From Thamnaconus septentrionalis (taxonomy: Eukaryota > Chordata > Actinopteri > Tetraodontiformes > Monacanthidae), in contig CM020505.1 of assembly GCA_009823395.1 (NCBI GenBank), positions 11,977,129 through 12,041,128 of the forward strand: a DNA stretch of 64,000 bases, read 5' to 3'. A program made the translations under genes and the position numbers. This document shows, piece after piece, positions 50,901 to 64,000 of this stretch. The notes below the pieces were generated by a model. It worked only from the letters and a program-made list of their open reading frames with translations, did no database searches and was not told the origin of the DNA. Numbering within the stretch: the first letter of the stretch is position 1; each line of letters opens with the position of its first letter.

Positions 50901-53164
50901 AGGCTGAGCAGACCAGGACACCTGAGCCCAGAGGGATACACCGCACACACCGTCTCGGCAACCAGCTCCAAGACCTGGCCGACTAACCTCGGAATATTTC
51001 CACTGCCACGTATGGATAAGACACCATCCCACACAGGTTTCTGCTCCGCAGCCATCCCTTCAAAACAACGGTTAACGCAAGATGTACATGATGCCTGTTT
51101 CAAGCACGAAGCCATTTTACTAACACTGTTGCTCAGGTTTGATTTAAATTCCATGTGTGTATTTTAAAACATTTTGGAATTTGCGGTGTATTGAAACTGT
51201 GACACAATATTTAATGACTCAGATATGGAAATTAAAAAGCACAGCCAACAGAGACTCTCTAGACGCGACTGGCAGCAAGATTCTTGTGCGCATACTACAA
51301 ATCCCATCTTCATCTCAACATATCTAACTGTAAGGATCGTTTGTTGTTAGAAAAGATACTGAAGTGGCAACAGCAGTTGTCTCCCTATGTTTTCCACATA
51401 TTTCGACCAGAAAGTTAAAACAGAAACAAAACTCAAAAAGCATATTTCCCTGTGATACAGGGCTTTTTTTCTGCATACGTGAAGTGTTCAATTTTTTCCC
51501 CTTGGAAAGAAAAAAAAGTGAAGACAGTACATCTATTCCAAGCTTCAATCAGAGAGATCAAAAGCCAAGTCTGTATAAAGCACATTTCTCAGGAAGCAGC
51601 AGCAGCAGCATGCCAGAATAAAAAAAACGTCCCTTTGATGTGCAAGAGACTCGGGGAAGAGAAAATATTATTGAGAGCTGCGCAACGCAGGACTGGAAAG
51701 TAAGCAAAATCTGACACGAGCTGAAGATGCTATCTAACGCCCGAATCACGTAAACCCCCAAAATGAGGGCTGACATAGCCCGGAGGAAACGTCACAACCG
51801 GGTCCTGCCATTTTGATCCATTTCGCTTCGTGGATGGGACATTCAAAGGGCTTCAGATGCCATGAGTCGCAAGGGGGCTTTGACATTAAAACGGCGGCTT
51901 TAAAAGAATTTACACCGAACAGCAAGAAACACAAGAGAATGAGAAGTGAGTGGGGCAACGACCAAGAATCAAAGTCTGAAAAACATGATGATGTTTGCCA
52001 AAACAGACCACACATATTAAGAGGCCTGCACAGACACAATGCTGAGGAGGAGCAGGAACTGGACAGCATGCTTCTCTTCCCCTTTCAAAGAACAAATCCT
52101 CTGAAAGATTTTTCATGCAAAGGGAAAAATTGAATTGCGCAATATACCACAAACTATGACAGCCACCATCACATTAACCACATTACAAAATCTATGACAA
52201 AAATGCTACTCTGTCAATTTAGAAGCTCCAATATGACCAGCTATTAAAACATGAGTTTAGTAACTTGTAAAGCCATACTTATATTTAAACTGCACAATGA
52301 CTGAAAATCTGCATGATTTTCTGGAATATATCAGTTTGGTCATGGAAAGTAGCACAGTGCACTCCATTTCGCTCATTAGTCACACAAAGTTGGACAAGCA
52401 AGGTGTCCGTTGTTGTTTTGAGCATTTTTAGCCCATAGCCAAAGATAAACATCACATTGTGAAAGTTCAGAAAGCCCCAACAGAAATTCAGGTACATGTT
52501 GCACAACGACTTTGACGGCAATGACACAGCACAAACACCCAACAAACCGTGCAATGCACAGAAAGGCACATGGACATTAGTGGCAACTTGCTATACATGG
52601 GACTGATGCAGTGTGGCCCAACAACTGAAAGTACACTCTATACTAGCACAGGAATCTCTGAAATTTGGTACTGATGGAGGATGTCGTTTACTGCCTACAA
52701 GATACTATTCATCAAACCCCACTCACTGCTTTCTGGCCAAAGCAGAAACAAAAGCACACTGGCTAGCAAATTTCTGTTTGGATAAGAAGAAACAAGCGAC
52801 AATGAAAATTGCTTTAGAGCAACGGCTTAGTTCTACGGTCAAACGGGGCACAAATGACAACAGTTCACTATAGCTTGTGCCAGCTCGAGCTACTCATCTG
52901 CTCCCACCTCCACATCCTCCTGTATGCACTTCAAAGTCACAAAGGCACGTGAGTTTCTTGTTGTACTAGTTGACTTTTAAATCTACTGTATCAGTTTGAA
53001 AATTATTTTCTGCACAGATGAAACAAGGCGAACCTATGACTATATTCAGCGGATGCGGGGTGGGAAAAATACACAACAAGCCATTTCAAGTTCTAAAATG
53101 TATCAACAAAAAATAATAAATACAACTGAAGTAACTGTTCAACTATTCAGGTGTTGGATCTCAG
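41923..53164. other. non-coding stretch, no gene confidently recognised
   Basis: No known protein domain was recognised in any frame. A CAA repeat lies at 46209-46231. Around 47.0-47.9 kb there are minus-strand exon-like segments and a 172-codon open frame that I could not identify; these are listed as an observation rather than a gene. By synteny the region could be long 5' introns of a minus-strand gene. Confidence 0.4.
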
Positions 53165-53721
53165 TAGGTGTGGTTACATGGAGTGCATGTAATCGGATTG
53201 AACACTGAGCCGATTAAAATCGCATCAATGTAAACACCAACTGAAGTGGACAAATGCAATTTCAATCTCGAGGAGGAGGAATAACTCTTGTTTCAGATCC
53301 GATCAGTCCATGTAGTCCACATCAGATTAGTTTCCATTGTCGGAGCTTCGTGCGCATGTCCACTGCATAACACAACTGTTCTGCCACATCACGCATAAAA
53401 TTAACCATTCAGTGCTTGTCCCTTCCTGCTCATATTTTAAACAAGGAATATATTCCTTTTGGGTCACAGCTTCAAGAGATACACAGCAAGCTAGTTTAGT
53501 CTCGCAAAACACTCTTTAGCCAATACTGGCAGATTCCACGTTTTGCAGGGTGTGTGACATTACGTGTACGTCACTGACAGTCTACATCATTGCATTAAAG
53601 GAAGCCACAAATCAATTTGATCACTTTATTAAGTGTTAATGTAAACAGAACAGTCTGATCTCTCAATTTGAACGAACTCAATATGATTGACAAAAAAAAG
53701 TGACCACGTAAACACTCCTTA
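53165..53721. mobile_element. dispersed non-autonomous element (partner at 17.2 kb)
   Basis: The left end TAGGTGTGGTTACATGG and right end CCACGTAAACACTCCTTA are imperfect inverted repeats. Internal blocks recur at 17200-17470, so this is a dispersed family. Internal GATTAAAATCG and ATCCGATCAG motifs and paired TGTAATC/GATTGAC stretches near each end extend the inverted structure. No coding capacity. The superfamily is unassigned; a TA or TTA target is possible. Confidence 0.62.
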
Positions 53722-55687
53722 AGACTAGCTTTTTGATCAAGGAAGTGCTTGCCTCTTTATGCAGCGAGTACTATGAAACAACGCTGCATTCACACTGAAT
53801 CTTAGGCTGTGATGAAAATGCAGCAGTTCTCATTCATTTTCAACTGGACATCCAGCGATCCAGTTGTGACAGTCAACACCGGACACATAAACGACTGCTG
53901 TCGCAGACATGTCCAGTGTCTGAGATTCAATCGGCGAGACTCAACTTTTACACCACTGCATCCTGCTACACTCTGACTTCTAATCATGTTTCTAGGTGAC
54001 ACACACAACAAAATGTCTCTTACAGCATCCTGCCACACTAGTTGCATGAGATCGACCCATTACAGTACAGTTGCTGCACACACAACTCTCCCAGTTTACA
54101 TCGCACTGAAATTGTGCATTCTTGTTTACATATAAATGTTAGGTGATATTTTGCGTGGTTTTGCCATAGCCTGCAGTCTTCAGCAACAAGACTTGTATTT
54201 CAGTAAATCATTTTCATCAGTACTGAGACAGTCCTGACAAGATTCATTATTACAGAAAAGTCTACATTTGGTGTGATACACCAACAGCCAGCATGCTATT
54301 TCCTGCCACATGTAAACATTAGCATGAGTTTTTCATAATTTTCAGGTCAGTAAAGGAGGAGCCCAACATAGTTCCTTACAATTGACTTGTACACATTCCT
54401 TTTTATTCCTCCACGCCAATTTATATTCACATGCCATAGAAAACCAAGATCATGGCTGCATCTGCACGACAAAACCGTTTTGATAAAAATTGTGTACAAC
54501 TTATCGTGTCAAAGGGCAAAGAAATTCAACTGTGATCCCACGCATAATAACGTTCATGTATAGCAAAGTAGGGCATGTGCTACCACTTGAATCTCGGATT
54601 AAAGCCAGAGAGAAATAGAGCCTACGCAGGCTCAAGGGAGACGAGAGATATGCATCACTGCCTCTGCAGTGTAGTCAACATGAACGCCCCAACAAGCTAA
54701 AACGCTCTGTATCTTGGTGGAAAACACCACAGGCGGCACTGCAGTGTTTTCCTCAGCAATGGTACTGCGCCAAAGTGGAGAGCTTCCCTGAGATATTCCA
54801 TTTCCTATACAGTTCATCACAAATCCCTCCATGTCATGTCCCCCAATAACAAGATTTTAGCACAGAAAACTCAGTGATTCAACTAACCTAGATTACTACT
54901 GCAGTTTTGCAGCACTAGTACCCCTGGACACCTCACGACGAAGCCAGATAACCTGTGAGCAAATCAAAGCAATACACACCTATAAACACATTTCCTCTTC
55001 TATAAATTATAACTGATTCCTCTATGCACAGCTAAGCAACCAGGATAACTGCATTGATATTATGCTACCAAAATAATAAGAGAACAATTTGCCATGCCCT
55101 GCTACATTGTATTCATTCTAGCCCCACTGAAACATGACTGCTTTTGCCAAAATATTTTGTTTCCCCTAAAAAAAGAGAAAACGTGAACATCAAACAATTC
55201 CAAAGGACGTTTTATTTTGTCTTATTTCTACAAAATTGGTACATTTAACAGCATTTCTGGGACATGCAGAACACAGCACAGGCTGTTTCTGCATCAAGAC
55301 AATTGCATCAAATGTATAAATATCCACACAAACCATGGTGTGCTACAGAAAAAGTGGACAACAATTTGTCACAACCAAATTTATTCTGACAACTCATTTA
55401 TGTTTTCCCACAGTAACTGGTTGCGTTGAAGAACCAATTCCTGACCAAATACAAGTCTTGCGTTCTCCGAATAACTGTTGGATTAAACACTACGATAGAT
55501 ACATTTCTGAATGCAATACAAGTGTAATTTAAAATACCCCCTACATTTCGGAGCATGAATTAACAATCTCATCTCATATTTTGCGATACAAGTTTAAAAC
55601 ATAGTCGCATAGTCGAGGTAACCGTGGCGGCAGCAACAGCCAGTTTGTTTGTTGTTAACAAGCATTGAGAAAGCTAATGCAACTCAC
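53722..55687. other. non-coding stretch, nothing recognised
   Basis: AT-rich sequence without recognisable exons or repeats, ending at a candidate minus-strand splice donor (55688/55687). Confidence 0.45.
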
Positions 55688-55860
55688 CTCTGTTTGAAGC
55701 TGCAGAAACACAAACAGCTTGCTGAATCTCAAAAGCTCAATCTTTGCCAAGATGTGTTCCACTGGATGCCCCCAGATGTAGCCGTCGATTCAGTTTACAA
55801 GGATCCGGAGACATCCGCATAAAAGAGCAACGACCATCGCAGCCCGCTAGAATCGAGGCT
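55688..55860 (-). other. candidate 5' non-coding exon, ending at a strong donor
   Basis: On the minus strand CAGAG|GTGAGT at 55688/55687 is a near-consensus splice donor. The segment before it has balanced base composition with TAGCGCTAGC motifs, unlike the AT-rich sequence beyond. The acceptor or transcription start is not clear, so the upstream limit given is approximate. It could be an alternative first or second untranslated exon of the gene starting at about 56.2 kb. It holds a 64-codon minus-strand frame that I do not recognise. Confidence 0.25.
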
Positions 55861-56075
55861 AGCGCTAGCTTGTTAAAATCATGCAGAGCAAGAGTCGTAC
55901 GTCCAAAGAAAAAAAACAATAAAATATCCACGAAACCTCGTTTACAGCGAAGCTATTTCATCTTCGACACGAATTAAGAACCATAAATTCTCCATTCGGA
56001 TAACGGTAGGCTTGCTTGAGTGAACGTAAAACATCGAAAGATAATATTTTGGTTCTATTAAGTCCCTCCGCTTAC

Positions 56076-56225
56076 CCATTCGAGCAGTTCCCGAGCGGCC
56101 TTGACTTTAATGTGTGAACGCAAGGGACGGAAACACTTTGGGGATGGAACGAGCCTGCTGATAGGCTGTGGTGCTATGGGCGGATACCGTTTCAGCAGTG
56201 AAAGAAACTGACGCCATTTTGGCTC
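56076..56225 (-). other. candidate first non-coding exon of a divergent gene (ankrd11?)
   Basis: The minus strand shows CGAATGG|GTAAGC, a good splice donor at 56076/56075, about 140 bases downstream of a CCAAAATGGCG motif. A short frame starting at that ATG ends after 36 codons, before the donor, so the exon looks untranslated. In human the gene transcribed away from SPG7 is ANKRD11, whose first exons are non-coding. The identity rests only on synteny; no ankrd11 coding sequence lies in this window. Confidence 0.35.
56212..56222 (-). promoter_or_regulatory. YY1-like motif CCAAAATGGCG
   Basis: Matches the YY1 core (AANATGGCG) found just downstream of start sites in many vertebrate housekeeping promoters. 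Its orientation suits transcription to the left. Confidence 0.4.
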
Positions 56226-57448
56226 TACGCTCCATCCATCTCTACGCCTTCAAAGGAAGTTTTAGTCCAACTTGGCTCCTTTAGGACTCTCAGTTTCAAA
56301 CGCGAGAGACACACTCCATTATGTAGTTGGAAACCAAGAAAAGGAAATGGAGTACAGACACGAGGTGCATTTCATTTGTTCATCTTCACATGCAACTTTA
56401 AAATCAGCTTCTTCTGTTATCTGGAATACTATCTTATCGTCTTACAATAACGAGTGTGTGTCGTTTTAAATAGAAGTGCTGCAAATTACTCAGAGTAAAG
56501 TTCGTGCGTATATTATAAAAAGGCGTAGCTTATTAAGTGTTGTTATTTGAATGTTATCAAATATATTATTAGGCGTATTCGATTCCTAATCAATTGTCGC
56601 TTATTGAGATGCAGGTTTCCGTTTATGGATGGGTTTGACTAACAATGTTTACATATTACAAGACTTGAATTGGGTCATAGGGCACGTAGCGGATGAGTGA
56701 GCGGAGTGTCCGGGTGAACAAATCTAACGCACCCCTCTTAAACCACGCCAGTACGCGAATGAAAGAAACATTTTCATTGGCCAAACTAGAACGTCTCTTC
56801 TTTTATTGGCTTAGTGAAATATCATTCAAATCGGCACACGTACGTTGTCCAACGTCACTCATAATTACTTTACCTCCGTGGTTGTTTACCTCGGAAATTT
56901 TTCTTTTACGACCCACCTCTTTATTAGAGTTATACGTTTGAAAATAAAGTTGTAGGGTCAGGGTCACCTAACGAACGAATCAATTTCGTTTAGTAAACGC
57001 GAATGCATACCATATTAAACAACAATGTAAAATGTAAATTAAGCGTTGGAAAAATAGATCTTCGTTACCAGGTCAAGCGTCGTTTCTATGAAGCAATTGC
57101 TTCACAGTAATATCAATAATATTTTAAAAACCCACACAAGCTTTTTTTTTTTAAATAAATAAATAAATAAATAAATAAAATAAAATAATAATACATTAAA
57201 CAAAAACAAACAAGTAACCGGCTCCTCTGTGGAAAGCCGTGTCACATGAACCAATGGCGCACTCTGCTGGACAACTCCTTGTGCTACCTGGCAAAAGTGC
57301 ATAACTTGCCATTTACACGGCACTGCCTTCAACCTTTAATTTGTAGTTTAAAACAAGAATCTACAAAATTATGATATACCTTTGAACAACAACACCAGTG
57401 ATACATAATCAATTTCATTTACGAGCATTTCTTTCTCGGCGTTTGACA
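56226..57448. other. intergenic region between divergent promoters
   Basis: No exon was recognised. The middle is AT-rich and contains a T run and an AAAT repeat (57152-57190). It separates the leftward candidate exon from the spg7 promoter by about 1.2 kb. Confidence 0.45.
57152..57190. repeat. (TAAA)n repeat
   Basis: About seven TAAA/AAAT units continuing into imperfect AAAAT and AAT units, after a T run. Confidence 0.9.
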
Positions 57449-57459
57449 CGCATGCGCAG
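57449..57459 (+). promoter_or_regulatory. NRF-1-like site CGCATGCGCAG
   Basis: Contains GCATGCGCA, the core of the palindromic nuclear respiratory factor 1 site. NRF-1 controls many nuclear genes for mitochondrial proteins, which fits its place about 420 bp before the spg7 start codon. Binding is inferred. Confidence 0.6.
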
Positions 57460-57484
57460 TGAGTGATGTGCCTGCCGTGGCTGT

Positions 57485-57493
57485 TATATAAAA
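57485..57493 (+). promoter_or_regulatory. TATA-like box TATATAAAA
   Basis: Good TATA match 26 bp after the NRF-1-like site; it would place a start near 57515-57525. The first ATG after it (57494) then lies upstream of the expected start, so it may not be transcribed. Confidence 0.35.
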
Positions 57494-57872
57494 ATGTTGT
57501 TGCGAAAGAGCGGGATCAGTTTCACAGGATTTAAAGGTATAACGTCTAAAAGAAGCGTGCTGTGCTGCGCGTTTAGCTGCAATTTGTAAGTCCGCGCGTC
57601 CCCGGCTATTTACACTTTTATTGCGTCGGTTATGCGCAACACCTGCGCAGCTCGTAGCTGCATGAAGAAAAACGTGCAGGGTTCAGAGTTTACAGGGCGT
57701 AGACTGCCATTACGTAGAGGCCACGGTCAACGTAACAGGCTAACGCTGCACAGTGGCAGCAACAACAACAGAGGCGTTACACAAAGTTTGCCTGCACAGA
57801 CAACGGATAGCTATGACACCGCCACATCTGAGCTGATCAAACACAAAAACACACACGGGACTCAGTGGCACC

Positions 57873-63632
<5,760 letters not shown>

Positions 63633-63736
63633 AACGGGTCAGTGCCTCAGCACAGGCTCACCATCTGAAATATCCATCATGTGTTATCATAATTCATTAA
63701 GACGCACTGTGTAAACAGCCATGACCATAATAGATG

Positions 63737-63743
<7 letters not shown>

Positions 63744-63777
<34 letters not shown>
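63744..63777. repeat. (CA)17 microsatellite in the spg7 3' UTR
   Basis: Seventeen CA units about 110 bp after the stop codon; it would be part of the mRNA. Confidence 0.95.
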
Positions 63778-63780
<3 letters not shown>

Positions 63781-63804
63781 CATTCAGGTGACACACAAAC
63801 ACAC

Positions 63805-63810
63805 ATTAAA
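63805..63810 (+). terminator. poly(A) signal ATTAAA (proximal)
   Basis: Common variant poly(A) hexamer about 170 bp after the spg7 stop codon. Confidence 0.4.
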
Positions 63811-63917
63811 TGAGAATTCATGTCGGAAAGATTGCAGTTGATATTTTTTACCTGATTGTATAGACATGTAAAAAAAGAACTATTTAAGATTTTGAATTTT
63901 TTTTTTGGCGCTTAACT

Positions 63918-63923
63918 ATTAAA
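63918..63923 (+). terminator. poly(A) signal ATTAAA (distal)
   Basis: Second hexamer, followed about 40 bp on by CA- and GT-containing sequence. Either or both may be used. Confidence 0.4.
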
Positions 63924-64000
63924 ATTGTGTATAAAGTTTCAAATGTAGCACGCGTCACATGACAACAGGGGTTCCTCTGCGACTTGATTGTGTCAGAAGA

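Overview
The window looks like vertebrate nuclear DNA, most likely from a teleost fish. It holds one clearly recognisable protein gene, built of 17 short exons with GT-AG introns, and a long left part rich in CA/GT and GA microsatellites and in short non-autonomous DNA transposons (hAT type with 8-bp target duplications, Harbinger-like pieces). The gene fits in about 6 kb, whereas the human orthologue spans tens of kb, which also suggests a compact fish genome. No bacterial, phage or CRISPR-like feature was seen.

Right end (about 57.4-64.0 kb, + strand): a complete spg7 gene for paraplegin, a subunit of the mitochondrial m-AAA protease. All 17 coding exons can be joined in frame, giving 806 residues with a mitochondrial presequence, two membrane segments, an AAA+ ATPase (Walker A, Walker B, arginine fingers) and an M41 zinc-protease domain (HESGH). 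Upstream lie an NRF-1-like site, a TATA-like box and upstream ORFs. Intron 7 holds a fragment of a LINE reverse-transcriptase C-terminus and intron 16 holds a hAT-type element. Two poly(A) signals follow the stop codon.

Middle (about 55.7-57.4 kb): the intergenic promoter zone. On the minus strand there are two good splice donors downstream of a YY1-like CCAAAATGGCG motif, as expected for the 5' non-coding end of a gene running left. In human the head-to-head neighbour of SPG7 is ANKRD11, whose first exons are non-coding and separated by very long introns. By synteny (inference) much of the left 56 kb may be ankrd11 5' introns. No ankrd11 coding exon is seen.

Left (1-55.7 kb): no protein-coding gene was recognised. 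What can be supported is microsatellites, concentrated in the first 35 kb; two inverted copies of a Harbinger-like fragment (0.04-0.58 and 32.4-32.9 kb); two copies of another dispersed element (17.2 and 53.2 kb); an element with GTTTACAC termini (20.4-21.4 kb); a solo LTR (24.1-24.6 kb); a LINE 3' tail (30.8-31.1 kb); and two hAT-type MITEs with target duplications (35.6 and 41.6 kb). Most open frames here come from simple repeats or are short and unrecognised. I found no novel multi-gene system.
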